The notes below the pieces were generated by a model. That model made no database searches. It saw only the letters and a program-made list of their open reading frames with translations, and was not told the origin of the DNA. Positions 51,510-61,147 of a stretch of 64,000 nucleotides of DNA are shown here, piece by piece (the first letter of the stretch is position 1; every line of letters begins with the position of its first letter). The DNA comes from Streptomyces sp. WMMC940 (lineage in GTDB: Bacteria; Actinomycetota; Actinomycetes; Streptomycetales; Streptomycetaceae). Location: contig NZ_JAPZBC010000001.1 of assembly GCF_027460265.1 (NCBI RefSeq), forward strand, positions 4,533,501 through 4,597,500. Reading direction: 5' to 3'. Position numbers and translations under genes: made by a program.

Positions 51510-52382
51510 ATGGCGGATGGGCTCGGCGGGGCCGGTGCGGCTGGCGGGGTGGACGAGCCGGACCGGGACATGGGGCCGGAGGACGACTCGGGAGCGGTGA
51601 TCGCGGTGGTCGGCCGGCAGGTGCGGCTCTGGCGCGAGGCGGCGGGGATGCGCGCGGCGGAACTGGGCGCGGCGATCGGGTACGGCGAGAACCAGGTCTA
51701 CAAGGTCGAGACGGGCAAGCGCATCCCGAAGCCGGAGTTCCTGGACAGGGCGGACAAGGCCCTGGGCGCGGGCGGGAAGTTGGCCGCGATGAAGCAGGAC
51801 GTGGCGGAGGCGAGGTATCCGAAGAAGGTCCGGGACCTGGCGAAGCTGGAGGCGGACGCGGTCGAGATGGGCGCGTACGCCAGTGCCGTGGTGCACGGCC
51901 TGCTGCAGACCGAGGAGTACGCCCGTGCGCTGTACCGGGGTCGGCGGCCCGCCTTCTCCGAGGATCGGGTCGAGCGCCTGGTGGCCGCGCGGATGGCCCG
52001 CCAGTCGGTGTTCGACCGGCAGCCCGCGCCCCTTCTCACGTTCGTCCAGGAAGAGACGACGCTCAGGCGGCCGGTCGGGGGCAGAATGGTCCTGCGTCGT
52101 CAGCTCGAACACCTGCTGGAAGTCGGCGCGTTGAGGCATGTCGAGATCCAGGTGATGCCGACGGAGACCGAGGAGCACTCGGGCCTGGACGGCTCGCATC
52201 AGGTACTCAAGCTGAGCGACGGCACAGCTGTTGCGCACAACGAAGTCCAGCTCACCAGCCGGCTGATCAGCGAGCCCAGGGAGGTCCAGATCCTTGAGAT
52301 GCGGTACGGCTTGATCAGGTCGCAGGCGCTCACGCCTCGGCTGTCGCGGTCCTTCATCGAGAAACTGCTGGGAGAGATATGA
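51510..52382 (+). CDS. WhiJ-like HTH protein with DUF5753 (Scr1 family)
   Basis: 290 residues. Xre-type HTH at about 30-85 ([56 protein letters not shown]) and the DUF5753 ligand/effector domain at about 105-285 ([45 protein letters not shown]). Family members act in development or antibiotic control together with a small DUF397 partner. The ATG has GGAGG 9 nt upstream; it overlaps the DUF397 gene by ATGA. Confidence 0.92.
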   Translation: MADGLGGAGAAGGVDEPDRDMGPEDDSGAVIAVVGRQVRLWREAAGMRAAELGAAIGYGENQVYKVETGKRIPKPEFLDRADKALGAGGKLAAMKQDVAEARYPKKVRDLAKLEADAVEMGAYASAVVHGLLQTEEYARALYRGRRPAFSEDRVERLVAARMARQSVFDRQPAPLLTFVQEETTLRRPVGGRMVLRRQLEHLLEVGALRHVEIQVMPTETEEHSGLDGSHQVLKLSDGTAVAHNEVQLTSRLISEPREVQILEMRYGLIRSQALTPRLSRSFIEKLLGEI

Positions 52383-52585
52383 GTGTCATGCCCTCGGCCG
52401 GGGTTGGTTCCGGGCTGGTGTGGGTCAAGAGCAGCTACAGCACGGCCGACGGCCCCGAGTGCGTCGAGGTCGCGGTGGCAGTCGGCGCGGTCCACGTCCG
52501 CGACTCCAAGGACGTGCCCGGCCCGCAGCTCGGCTTCACCACCGAGGCGTGGGGGAAATTCTTGGCCTACGCCGCCGGAGGCTGA
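52379..52585 (+). CDS. DUF397 small protein
   Basis: 68 residues. [36 protein letters not shown] and [11 protein letters not shown] are the complete DUF397 pattern. It usually pairs with WhiJ-like HTH proteins and may modulate their DNA binding. The ATG overlaps the HTH gene's stop and follows GGAGAG. The HTH, DUF397 and ATPase genes form the typical trio. Confidence 0.93.
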   Translation: MSVMPSAGVGSGLVWVKSSYSTADGPECVEVAVAVGAVHVRDSKDVPGPQLGFTTEAWGKFLAYAAGG

Positions 52586-52673
52586 CCGCCGAGCCCGGGC
52601 CACCGGGCCGGGACGCACCCGGCCCCGGACCGAAGTCGGCGGCCCGGGTGCCCGGGGCGGCCGCGTACGGCCG

Positions 52674-53900
52674 TCAGTCCGCGGTGACGGTGACCTTCTC
52701 GTCGTTCTTGATCTGGTTCACCAGCTGGCGCACCTTCTCCTTGTCCCAGACCAGGTTCCCGCCGCGGCTGCCGGAGATCGGCATGTTCATCGACGTGCCG
52801 TCGCCGCCGCTGATGCCCTTCATCGCGAAGAACATCTGACCGAGGTCGAAAAGGGACATGTCCTTGTCGACGATCAGGGTGTCCAGGCCCGAGCCCAGGG
52901 TCGGGTAGAGCTTGAACGGGTTGAGGATCGTGCCGGGGGTCGCGGCCTGGTTGGCCAGCGTGGCGAGGAACTTCTGCTGGTTCTTGGTGCGGTCCAGGTC
53001 GCTGCCCGCGAAGGCGTACCGGGTCCGGACGAAGGCGAGGGCCTGCTCGCCGTTCAGGGTCTGCTTGCCAGCCTGGAAGTCGGCGCCGGACTTCTCGTCC
53101 TTGAAGGCCTTGGGGATGTCCATCTCGACACCGCCGAGGGAGTCCACGATGTTCGCGAAGCCGGCGAAGCCGATCTCCGCGTAGTGGTCGATCCGCAGGC
53201 CGGTGTTGTGCTCGACGGTGCGGACGAGCAGTTCGGGGCCGTCCTCCGCGTACGCGGCGTTCAGCTTCACCCGGCGGCCCTGGCCCGGGAAGGTCTTGCC
53301 GGACTCCGAACCCACGAAGGACGGGATCTCCACGTCCGAGTCGCGGGGGAGCGAGATCATGGTGTTCCCGCTGCCGCAGGCGGCGAGGATCATCATCGAG
53401 TCGGTGCGCTTGCCGTCGGCGGAGCCGGTGTGCAGGCGCTTCTTGTCCTCCGACGTCAGGCCCTCACGGCTGTCGGAGCCGACGATCAGGTACGTCGTGC
53501 AGTCGCCCTCCTCGGGCCGCTCTATGACCTTCGCGAGGTCGACCTCGCGGCGCATCTTGGAGTCGGCCCAGAAGTAGGTGCCTATGGAGACCCCGAGGGC
53601 CAGCACGAGCACGGTGATCGAGCCGACCTTGAGGCGCCGGCGCCAGTCGGGGGCCGGGCGGCCGTAGGTGGGCGGCTCGCCGTAGCCGTCGTGTCCGCCC
53701 TGCCCGCCGTGTCCCCGGCCGGACGGCGAACCGTAGACCTGGCCCGTGTTGTACCCGCTGTCGTACGGGGCGTCGAACCTGTCGTCGTAACCCTGCGGCT
53801 GCTGCGGGATCGGGCGTCGCCGCACATGGCGCATCACACGCGGACCCTCGGGTTCCGCGCTGCGGCCGCCGTGTCCGTATCCATCGGGCCAGTCATTCAT
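52674..53900 (-). CDS. LytR-CpsA-Psr (LCP) family protein 1
   Basis: 408 residues. A cytosolic Gly/Tyr/Pro-rich N-terminus (1-85), one membrane helix (about 91-112) and an extracellular LCP domain: LIVGSDSREGL, RTDSMMILAA, ISLPRDSDVEIP, KLNAAYAEDGPELLV, LALGGVEMDIPKAF-type strand and LAFVRTRYAFAGSDLDR. LCP enzymes transfer lipid-linked glycopolymers to peptidoglycan. No C-terminal LytR_C domain. No clear ribosome site; divergent from the thioesterase gene. First of five LCP genes. Confidence 0.92.
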   Translation of the reverse strand: MNDWPDGYGHGGRSAEPEGPRVMRHVRRRPIPQQPQGYDDRFDAPYDSGYNTGQVYGSPSGRGHGGQGGHDGYGEPPTYGRPAPDWRRRLKVGSITVLVLALGVSIGTYFWADSKMRREVDLAKVIERPEEGDCTTYLIVGSDSREGLTSEDKKRLHTGSADGKRTDSMMILAACGSGNTMISLPRDSDVEIPSFVGSESGKTFPGQGRRVKLNAAYAEDGPELLVRTVEHNTGLRIDHYAEIGFAGFANIVDSLGGVEMDIPKAFKDEKSGADFQAGKQTLNGEQALAFVRTRYAFAGSDLDRTKNQQKFLATLANQAATPGTILNPFKLYPTLGSGLDTLIVDKDMSLFDLGQMFFAMKGISGGDGTSMNMPISGSRGGNLVWDKEKVRQLVNQIKNDEKVTVTAD

Positions 53901-54006
53901 GCGGAACAGTGTGCAGGCCGTCGCCGAAAGCCCGACAGAGCGGGTGACGAATCACACCGGGGCTGTAGCGAACCTGATGCAATGCGGCGGTGTCCGGGGG
54001 TCCGCA

Positions 54007-54012
54007 TAGGGT
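54007..54012 (+). promoter_or_regulatory. -10 element TAGGGT of thioesterase gene
   Basis: A perfect TAGRRT-type -10, seven nt before the ATG at 54020. The intervening GGAGGGC could be a ribosome site only if transcription starts further upstream; a nearly leaderless mRNA is likely. Confidence 0.45.
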
Positions 54013-54019
54013 GGAGGGC

Positions 54020-54568
54020 ATGACAGACCAGGCCCAGCGCTCGGAGAGCGATATTCCGGGTAAGCCGACATCGGCTTCGCGTACGACCCTCAGCCACATC
54101 ATGACGCACGGTGACACCAATCTCCTCGGGACGGTGCACGGCGGAGTGATCATGAAATTGGTGGACGACGCGGCAGGCGCCGTCGCCGGCCGGCACTCCG
54201 GCGGACCGGCGGTCACGGCCTCCATGGACGAGATGGTCTTCCTCGAGCCGGTCAGGGTCGGCGACCTGGTGCATGTGAAGGCCCAGGTCAACTGGACGGG
54301 CCGGTCCTCCATGGAGGTCGGCGTCCGGGTGCTCGCCGAGCGCTGGAACGAGTCCACCCCCGCGACCCAGGTCGGCTCCGCCTACCTGGTCTTCGCCGCC
54401 GTCGACGCGGACGGCAAGCCCCGGCCCGTCCCGCCGGTGGTCCCCGAGACGGAGCGCGACAAGCGGCGCTACCAGGAGGCGCAGATCCGGCGGACCCACC
54501 GGCTCGCCCGCCGTCGCGCGATCAAGGAACTCCGCGAGCGCCGCGCGGCCGAGGGGTACGAGGACTGA
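54020..54568 (+). CDS. Acyl-CoA thioesterase (hotdog fold)
   Basis: 182 residues. TLSHIMTHGDTNLLGTVHGG, VIMKLVDDAAGAVAGRH and MDEMVFLEPVRVGDLVHVKA are the hotdog-fold acyl-CoA hydrolase pattern with catalytic Asp in the long helix. The C-terminal ~35 residues are a charged helix rich in Arg/Glu. It hydrolyses acyl-CoA to free acid; the chain length is unknown. It sits between two reverse-strand LCP genes, apparently as a stand-alone gene. Confidence 0.92.
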   Translation: MTDQAQRSESDIPGKPTSASRTTLSHIMTHGDTNLLGTVHGGVIMKLVDDAAGAVAGRHSGGPAVTASMDEMVFLEPVRVGDLVHVKAQVNWTGRSSMEVGVRVLAERWNESTPATQVGSAYLVFAAVDADGKPRPVPPVVPETERDKRRYQEAQIRRTHRLARRRAIKELRERRAAEGYED

Positions 54569-54716
54569 GTCGTCCTCGGCGCCCGCTCCGAGGAGGTGCG
54601 CGGGCGGCCGGGGCGTCCCGACACCGCGGGTGCGCCTGCGCCGCCGCCCGGCGTCCCGGCGCCTTCCGGCTGCCGTCGCCCCGGCGTTCGACGTGTCGGC
54701 GCCCTCCCGCGACGCG

Positions 54717-56300
54717 TCAGCGGCAGAGGACCTCGTCGCCGGTGATGGCGCCGAAGGCGCCCCTGGCGCGCGGGGTGTCCGCCCGGACGGGGGTCACCGA
54801 GGTGAAGCCGGAGCCCGCAGTCACCTCGAGCGTCGGGCCCTGGCCCTTCACGGGGCGCAGCTCGGCGCCGGGCAGCGCCACCGCCAGGGACCTCGCCGAG
54901 CGGTCCCAGCGCGGGTCGTAGGTGATGAAGGTGCGCTTCACGTTGCGGTCGTCGGCGTTCAGCGGGGCCCGCGTCGTGTCGAACCCGGTCGCCTTCAGGG
55001 CGCTGTCCACGCGGGAGCCGAGCCCGTCCAGCTGCGTCCCGTTGTAGACCTGCACCCGGATCTGCTTCGGCGGGACGTCGACGACCTTGGCGGCGCGGGC
55101 GGACGCGGCCCCCCGCGGCCGCTCCGGGGCGAGCGGCTTGTCCTCGCGCAGGGCCCGGAAGAGCCGTTCCGCCTTCACCGGGTCCCACTTCACCGTCGAG
55201 CCGACCCCCTTCACCGGGAAGCTCGGGTCCTTGACGGGGACCGACACGAACTCCGTCGACGCCGGCGTGAAGCTCCGCATCGCCTTGCCGAGCGTCAGCA
55301 GCTGGTCGGTGCCGAAGCCCCGGTCTGCCCGTACCGAGTTGAGCGCCGCCGTGCTGACCTGGCGGAACTTCACCGGGTTCAGCAGCACCCCGCTTCCGGT
55401 GGCCTGCTGCACCAGCGCCGCCACGAACCGCTGCTGGCGCTCCATCCGCCCCAGGTCGGCCGCCCCGTCGACATGGCGGGCCCGCACGTACTGCAGGGCC
55501 TCGGCACCGCCGAGGCGGTGGGTGCCCGCCTTGAGGTCGAGGCCGGAGTGGGTGTCCTTCAGCGGCCGGGCCGTGCAGACCTCCACCCCGCCGATCGCGT
55601 CGACCGTCTTCATGAAGCTGCGGAAGTCGACCTCGAGGTAGTGGTCGACCCTCACCTTCGTCAGGTCCTCGACGGTCCGCACGGTCAGCGCGGGCCCGCC
55701 CTCCGCGTACGCCGCGTTCAGCTTCACCGCGTGCAGGCCGTGCTTCTTGCCGGTGGTCAGGTCCGTGTGGGCGGGGATCTCCGCGTACGAGTCACGGGGG
55801 AGGCTCACGATGCTGGCCCGCTCCCGGTCCTCGGAGATGTGCACCAGCATGATCGTGTCGGTGCAGCGGCAGGGCGCGCCCCCGAGCCGGTACTTGCGGC
55901 GCTCCTCCTTGGTGATCGTGTCCCGGCCGTCGGTGCCGACGAGCAGGATGTTCATACCGTTGCCGTCCTCCGGCCGGTTCTTCATGTCCCTGAACGGGTC
56001 GACCCGTCCGATGCCGCTGTCCAGCCCGGTCACCAGCGCGTGACCGATGCCACCCACGCCGAGCACCAGCACCGAGAGGGTCGTCACCAGCCGCATTCCC
56101 CAGCGAGGACGCTCCGGCTGCCCCCGCCCGCGGGTGCGCGGGGCCGGTCCCCGGCGGTTCTTCCCCGCCGCCCCCTGCCGCTGTGCCGCCCCGGCCCGCC
56201 GCTGTGCCGCCGGTCTCGGGCGGCCCGCCGTCGGCCCGGGAACCGGCCTCGGACGGGCCGCCGCCGGTCGCGGACGGGGCGAGCGGGGCGGTGTGGGCAC
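54717..56300 (-). CDS. LCP family protein 2 with LytR_C domain
   Basis: 527 residues. A Pro/Arg-rich cytosolic tail (1-65), a membrane helix (about 70-90), the LCP domain (about 115-340: ILLVGTDGRDT, RCTDTIMLVHIS, VSLPRDSYAEIP, KLNAAYAEGGPALTV, ALQYVRARHVDGAADLGRM) and a C-terminal LytR_C domain (IRVQVYNGTQLDGLGSRV to near the end). The GTG at 56300 is set by GGAGG 8 nt upstream. Divergent from the glycosyltransferase at 56489. Confidence 0.92.
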   Translation of the reverse strand: MPTPPRSPRPRPAAARPRPVPGPTAGRPRPAAQRRAGAAQRQGAAGKNRRGPAPRTRGRGQPERPRWGMRLVTTLSVLVLGVGGIGHALVTGLDSGIGRVDPFRDMKNRPEDGNGMNILLVGTDGRDTITKEERRKYRLGGAPCRCTDTIMLVHISEDRERASIVSLPRDSYAEIPAHTDLTTGKKHGLHAVKLNAAYAEGGPALTVRTVEDLTKVRVDHYLEVDFRSFMKTVDAIGGVEVCTARPLKDTHSGLDLKAGTHRLGGAEALQYVRARHVDGAADLGRMERQQRFVAALVQQATGSGVLLNPVKFRQVSTAALNSVRADRGFGTDQLLTLGKAMRSFTPASTEFVSVPVKDPSFPVKGVGSTVKWDPVKAERLFRALREDKPLAPERPRGAASARAAKVVDVPPKQIRVQVYNGTQLDGLGSRVDSALKATGFDTTRAPLNADDRNVKRTFITYDPRWDRSARSLAVALPGAELRPVKGQGPTLEVTAGSGFTSVTPVRADTPRARGAFGAITGDEVLCR

Positions 56301-56488
56301 GAGGGGCACCTCCGCGGGGCAGCAGACCGGTGATCCTGAGCACCGTAGGCCCATACGATCTGCGGCAGGGGGAGGCCGGGGGGAGGCGCGCATCGCTGTC
56401 CCCCGTTCGCGGTAACGTGGCGGGCGACGCCGCTGTCTCCCCGAGGCCGTTGTCTCCCGGGGGACGACCCCAGGACCCCGAGGAACCC

Positions 56489-57526
56489 ATGCCAGCCGCC
56501 CCGCCCGCCGTCTCCGTGATCATGCCGGTCCTCAACGAGGAACGTCATCTGCGCGACGCCGTCCGTCACATCCTGCAGCAGGACTACGCGGGCGAGATGG
56601 AGGTGGTGATCGCGCTCGGCCCGTCGACGGACCGCACCGACGAGATCGCCGCCGAGCTGGTGCGCGAGACGGCGTCGAACCCCTGGGGCCGGGTGCACAC
56701 GGTCCCCAACCCCACCGGCCGTACGCCCGCCGCGCTCAACGCCGCGATCAGGGCGTCCCGCCACCCGATCGTCGTGCGTGTCGACGGGCACGGGATGCTG
56801 TCGCCGAACTACATCGCGACCGCCGTCCGGCTCCTGGAGGAGACCGGCGCGCAGAACGTCGGCGGCATCATGCACGCCGAGGGCGAGAACGACTGGGAGC
56901 ACGCCGTCGCCGCGGCGATGACCTCGAAGATCGGCGTCGGCAACGCCGCCTTCCACACCGGCGGCGGGGCGGGCCCGGCGGAGACCGTGTACCTGGGCGT
57001 CTTCCGCCGTGAGGCGCTGGAGCAGCAAGGCGGTTACAACGAGGAGTTCATCCGCGCCCAGGACTGGGAGCTGAACTTCCGCATCCGCGAGGCCGGCGGA
57101 CTGATCTGGTTCTCGCCCGAGCTCAGGGTGCAGTACCGGCCGCGCCCCTCCGTGAAGGCGCTCGCCAAGCAGTACAAGGACTACGGCCGCTGGCGCCATG
57201 TCGTCGCCCGCTACCACTCCGGCTCGATCAACCTCCGCTATCTCGCCCCGCCGACCGCCGTCTGCGCGATCGCCGCCGGCCTGGTGGTGGGGGCGACGCT
57301 GACACCGCTCGGCTTCGTGATCCCCGGCGGCTACCTCGCGGTGATCGCCGCGGGCTCGGTCCCGGCGGGCAAGGGCCTCCCGTTGAAGGCCCGTCTCCAG
57401 ATCCCGGTGGCGCTCGCGACGATGCACATGTCGTGGGGCTTCGGCTTCCTGACGAGCCCGCGTTCGCTGGCGAGGAAGGTCATCGAGAGCCGCAGGCCGG
57501 CGGTGACGGCACCGACACAGGCCTGA
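56489..57526 (+). CDS. Family-2 glycosyltransferase (ExoA-like)
   Basis: 345 residues. GT-A domain with VSVIMPVLNEERHLRDAVRH, VRVDGHGMLSPNYI (DxD-like site), GGAGPAETVYLGVFRREAL and AQDWELNFRIREAGG, then two or three hydrophobic helices at the C-terminus (ICAIAAGLVVG-like, FVIPGGYLAVIAAGS). It resembles succinoglycan-type transferases that build lipid-linked sugar chains; neighbouring LCP enzymes could attach the product. The ATG follows GAGGA. Ends at a very strong bidirectional hairpin. Confidence 0.9.
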   Translation: MPAAPPAVSVIMPVLNEERHLRDAVRHILQQDYAGEMEVVIALGPSTDRTDEIAAELVRETASNPWGRVHTVPNPTGRTPAALNAAIRASRHPIVVRVDGHGMLSPNYIATAVRLLEETGAQNVGGIMHAEGENDWEHAVAAAMTSKIGVGNAAFHTGGGAGPAETVYLGVFRREALEQQGGYNEEFIRAQDWELNFRIREAGGLIWFSPELRVQYRPRPSVKALAKQYKDYGRWRHVVARYHSGSINLRYLAPPTAVCAIAAGLVVGATLTPLGFVIPGGYLAVIAAGSVPAGKGLPLKARLQIPVALATMHMSWGFGFLTSPRSLARKVIESRRPAVTAPTQA

Positions 57527-57543
57527 CCGCGGGCCGACGCCCG

Positions 57544-57590
57544 ACGAACGGGGCCGTCCGAAGCACAGCGCTTCGGACGGCCCCGTTCGT
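57544..57590. terminator. Bidirectional 21-bp perfect hairpin terminator
   Basis: Left arm 57544-57564 and right arm 57570-57590 are perfect complements, loop ACAGC, between the converging glycosyltransferase and LCP 3 genes. Confidence 0.85.
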
Positions 57591-57669
57591 GGAGGGAGCC
57601 GGCCGGCCGCCTTCGAGGAGAGGGGCCGGCCGCGGGGCGGAGTCCCGCGGGACGGGCGGCCGTCGCGGA

Positions 57670-59367
57670 CTACCAGGTGAACCCGGGCTGCACGGGCATG
57701 CAGGCCTTGGTGTCGCCGGCACTGAGCGGCTTCGCCGACGAGGGGGCCTTGCCGTCGTCCTCGGCGGCGGACTTCGGGTAGGCGGCGCCCTCCCGCCAGT
57801 CCGCGCCCACCACCAGCGTCACTCCCGACACGTCGGTGGACCTCTTCACCGCGGAGACGGGCAGTCCGACGGCCTTGGCCACCGCCTGCGCGTCGCCCGC
57901 GAGCTCCACGCTGGGGTAGAACACCACGGTCCGTTCCTGCGGGTTGGTCTGCTTGTCCGCCGTCGTCCTGGTGAAGCCCTTGCCGGTCAGCACGCCCGCG
58001 ATCTCCGTCGCGCGCCCCCTCGCGGACCCCAACTCATCGGTGTACGTGCCGTTCTGCACGCTCACGCCGATCTCGCCCGGTGCCGCTGCGGGGTCCTTCG
58101 TAGCGGCCGGCGCCTTGCGCTTGGACCCCTTCCCGTCGAGCGGGATGTCCTCGCGCACCATGCGGAACACCTGCTCCGCGTCCGGCTGCAGCGGTTCGAC
58201 CTTGCCGGCGAAATAGGACCGCTGGGTGTAGAAGTTCGGCATCGTCGTCATGGTGATGCGCTCGGTCGGGACCTGCTGGAACTCCTCGGCGAGGTCGTAC
58301 AGCTTCGCCACCGTGTCCAGCCCCGCGTCGACCGTGAGCGCGGACGTGGCCGCCTCGGCCAGGTTCCGCAGCTTGGCGGGGTCGGTGAGCTTGGTGCTCT
58401 TGCGCAGCTCGCGGACCATCGAGTTCATGTACATGTGCTGGGCTTCCGTACGGGCCAGGTCGGTACCGTCCTTGAAGCCGTAGCGGGTACGCAGCCACTG
58501 CAGCGCCTGCTCGCCCTTGACGGAGGTCGTGCCCGCCTTGAGTTTGAGACCGGAGCCCTGCCCCGCGCTGTTGCGGGAGTGGACGTTGTCCGTGACGCAG
58601 ACGGGTACGCCGCCGATCGCGTCGGCCATGGCGACGACCCCGGCGAAGTCGACCTGCATGAAGTGGTCGATGGTGATGCCGGTCAGCTTGTACCAGGTGG
58701 CCACCGTGCAGCCGGGCCCGCCGCGCTGGAGGGACTCGTTGGTGAGGGTCCAGCCGGTCGCCTCGAAGACCTTGCCGTCGCGGTCCGTGCACTCCGGGAT
58801 CTTCAGCACGGTGTCGCGCGGCATGCTGATCACCGACATGTTGCTGCGGTCGGCGGACAGGTGGACGAGCATCTGCACGTCCGCCAGCGGGGGTCCGTCG
58901 AAGGTGTCCCGGGCGCCGCCGAGGGCCTTGTTCGCCTCCGAGTCGCGCGCGTCCGAGCCGATCAGCAGGATGTTCAGCGGTGTCTGGCCGGCGGCGTTCG
59001 CCTTGTGGTCGGCCATCCCGTTCTTGCCGAGGTTCAGGTGGTCCGTCTTGATGTTGGCGTTCAGATGCTCGTAGTAGAGGTATCCGGCTCCCGCCGTCCC
59101 GAGTATCAGCAGCGACAGCACGGAGGCGACCCAGCGGAGGGTCCGGCGTCTGCCCCGTCTTCCCGGGCCGCGCGGGTTGCCGCGCGGCCGGACCCGTCCG
59201 CCGCCGCTGCCGTCCGCCGCCGCTGCCGGTGAGGATCCTTCCCCGCCGTCGTCCGGGCCGGCGGAGCCGCCGCGCTCCCCCGCGCCGCTGCCGCCGGACC
59301 GGCCCGGTTCTCCGGCGTGCCGGACACGCTCCCGCGTGTCCTCCCCTTGCACGCTGCTCCGTCCCAC
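57670..59367 (-). CDS. LCP family protein 3 with LytR_C domain
   Basis: 565 residues. A Gly/Arg/Ser-rich cytosolic tail (1-75), a membrane helix (WVASVLSLLILGTAGAGYLY), the LCP domain (ILLIGSDARDSE, DVQMLVHLSADRS, ISMPRDTVLKIP, NESLQRGGPGCTVATW, ALQWLRTRYGFKDGTDLAR) and a LytR_C domain (IGVSVQNGTYTDELGSARGR). The Arg before the conserved Asp of the RSDT motif is replaced (LADVQ). The GTG at 59367 has a G-run 7 nt upstream; 59352 is an alternative. 52 bp downstream of LCP 4, likely co-transcribed. Confidence 0.9.
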   Translation of the reverse strand: MGRSSVQGEDTRERVRHAGEPGRSGGSGAGERGGSAGPDDGGEGSSPAAAADGSGGGRVRPRGNPRGPGRRGRRRTLRWVASVLSLLILGTAGAGYLYYEHLNANIKTDHLNLGKNGMADHKANAAGQTPLNILLIGSDARDSEANKALGGARDTFDGPPLADVQMLVHLSADRSNMSVISMPRDTVLKIPECTDRDGKVFEATGWTLTNESLQRGGPGCTVATWYKLTGITIDHFMQVDFAGVVAMADAIGGVPVCVTDNVHSRNSAGQGSGLKLKAGTTSVKGEQALQWLRTRYGFKDGTDLARTEAQHMYMNSMVRELRKSTKLTDPAKLRNLAEAATSALTVDAGLDTVAKLYDLAEEFQQVPTERITMTTMPNFYTQRSYFAGKVEPLQPDAEQVFRMVREDIPLDGKGSKRKAPAATKDPAAAPGEIGVSVQNGTYTDELGSARGRATEIAGVLTGKGFTRTTADKQTNPQERTVVFYPSVELAGDAQAVAKAVGLPVSAVKRSTDVSGVTLVVGADWREGAAYPKSAAEDDGKAPSSAKPLSAGDTKACMPVQPGFTW

Positions 59368-59408
59368 CCCTGGACCCCCCTGTGTCGTCAGGCGCGCCGC
59401 GTGACCCG

Positions 59409-59423
59409 GTGATCCGGGATCAC
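59409..59423. repeat. Palindrome across LCP 4 stop codon
   Basis: GTGATCC-G-GGATCAC, perfect 7-bp arms, contains the stop codon (59420-59422) of LCP 4 and lies in the 52-bp gap to LCP 3. Confidence 0.5.
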
Positions 59424-61147
59424 TGGGCGCACACCTGCTTGTCTGCTTCGACCTTGTCCACCGGCGGCTTCGCCGGTGCGGTGATGGGCACCCCCGCGCC
59501 CTTGAAATCGGCACCGAGCGTGAGGACCATCGCCTCCGTGCCCTCGGCGTCCTCCGTGCCGGGCTTGAGCGCCGTGGCCGGCAGACCCATGAGGTCCGCG
59601 AGCTTGCGGGCCTGGTCTGCCTGGTTCGGCGCGTACTCCAGTGTCGTCTTGGCCGTCTTCTCCGGGGCGTTGCTCTTGTTGGTGGACTTGAGCACGCCCT
59701 TCTCGACCTGGAGCCAGTTGAGCGTCCTCTGCGCCGCACCCGGGGTGTCGCTGCCGTTGTAGACGTCGACCCTGACCTGGGAGGCGTCGGCCCGCGGGCC
59801 CTTGAGCAGGGCGGCCTGCTTGCTCTTGGCCGCCGACTCCTTCCTCTTGACCTCGGTGAAGGAGATGTCGTTCTGGAGCATGCTGAACACCTGCGGCGCC
59901 TTGACCTCGTCGAGGAGGACGGTGGCGCCGTCGGTGTTGTCGACCACCGGCACGGTCGCGAAGCTGATGTGCTTGACGTCAATCTTGCCGAGCTCCTGGG
60001 CCATGGCCGTCAGTTTGGGGATGTCCCCGATCGCGCTGTCGACGGTGAGGGCCTGGGTCGCGGCCTCAGCGACCGCGAACATCTTCTTCGGGTTGCCGAG
60101 CGTGTCCTCCTTCATCTGCCGGATCATCGACGCCACGAACTGCTGCTGCTGCTTGATGCGGTCGAGGTCGCTCTCGTTGCCGAGGCCGTGCCGGTTGCGG
60201 ACGAAGGCGAGGGCGTCCTCGCCCGCGACCTTCTGCTTGCCGGCCGGGAGATCCAGCTTGGACTCCTTGTCCTTGATGGGCTTGACCAGGCAGACCTCCA
60301 CACCGCCGACGGCGGTCGAGAGCGTCTTCACCGCGTTGAAGTCGGCCATCATGAAGTGGTCGACCGGCACGCCGGTGATCTGCTTGACCGTGCGCATCGT
60401 GCAGCCCGGGTCGCGGCCCCCGACGCCGAAGCTCTCGTTGAAGCGGACGCCCTGGGAGCCCTTGATTATCTTGGTCGAGCCGTCGGGCTGCTTCGTGGGG
60501 CAGTCCGGGATGTCCGTGATCAGGTCGCGCGGGATGCTCAGCGCGGTCGCGTTGGTGCGGTCCTCGGAAACGTGGAAGAGGAACGTGGTGTCGGCGTGGC
60601 CGGTGCTGCCCTTGTCGCCGTACCCCTCGTTTCCCGCGCCGGTGCGCTTGTCGGTGCCGAGGAGAAGGATGTTGACGGGACCGTCCTTGGCGATGCCCTT
60701 GGAGCCGGCGTCACCGACGTCCACCGTGTTGAGGTTCCCGTTGAGCCGTTCGTACAGGTAGAAGGCGAAGGCCGAGCCGGCGACGAGGACGCAGGCCATC
60801 ACGCCGCCCGTCCACAGCATCGCCTTCTTCTTCCGGCTCTTCTTCGGCCTGCGCTTCCGGCGCCCCGCGGCGGTCTGCTGGGCGCCGCGCCCTCCGTCCC
60901 CGCCCGGCGGGTTTCCGCCACGCGCCGAGCGCCGCGTGCGCTGCCCCGGAACCTCGGCTGTCGTGGGAGCGGCACCGGAAGGGCCGCGGCGGCCGGCAGT
61001 TCTGGAGGCGGCGCCGGCGGAGCGGGAGGGGGGCGGCTTCGGAGCGGAACGGTCCAGTCGCAGCTCGTAATTGCCCGTCTGCGGGTTCAGTACCCACTGG
61101 TCGGCGGGGTCGATCTCGTCCGCCTGCCCACGGCTCTGCGCATCCAC
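59420..61147 (-). CDS. LCP family protein 4 with LytR_C domain
   Basis: 575 residues. The N-terminal cytosolic part begins with WVLNPQTGNYELRL, a short motif seen at the start of many actinobacterial membrane proteins, then a Pro/Arg/Lys-rich stretch (KRRPKKSRKKK), a membrane helix (about 108-128), the LCP domain (ILLLGTDKRTG, HADTTFLFHVSED, LSIPRDLITDIP, RFNESFGVGGRDPGCT, ALAFVRNRHGLGNESDLDR) and a LytR_C domain (VRVDVYNGSDTPGAAQRTL). The GTG start has GGAGG 12 nt upstream. Confidence 0.92.
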   Translation of the reverse strand: MDAQSRGQADEIDPADQWVLNPQTGNYELRLDRSAPKPPPSRSAGAASRTAGRRGPSGAAPTTAEVPGQRTRRSARGGNPPGGDGGRGAQQTAAGRRKRRPKKSRKKKAMLWTGGVMACVLVAGSAFAFYLYERLNGNLNTVDVGDAGSKGIAKDGPVNILLLGTDKRTGAGNEGYGDKGSTGHADTTFLFHVSEDRTNATALSIPRDLITDIPDCPTKQPDGSTKIIKGSQGVRFNESFGVGGRDPGCTMRTVKQITGVPVDHFMMADFNAVKTLSTAVGGVEVCLVKPIKDKESKLDLPAGKQKVAGEDALAFVRNRHGLGNESDLDRIKQQQQFVASMIRQMKEDTLGNPKKMFAVAEAATQALTVDSAIGDIPKLTAMAQELGKIDVKHISFATVPVVDNTDGATVLLDEVKAPQVFSMLQNDISFTEVKRKESAAKSKQAALLKGPRADASQVRVDVYNGSDTPGAAQRTLNWLQVEKGVLKSTNKSNAPEKTAKTTLEYAPNQADQARKLADLMGLPATALKPGTEDAEGTEAMVLTLGADFKGAGVPITAPAKPPVDKVEADKQVCAQ

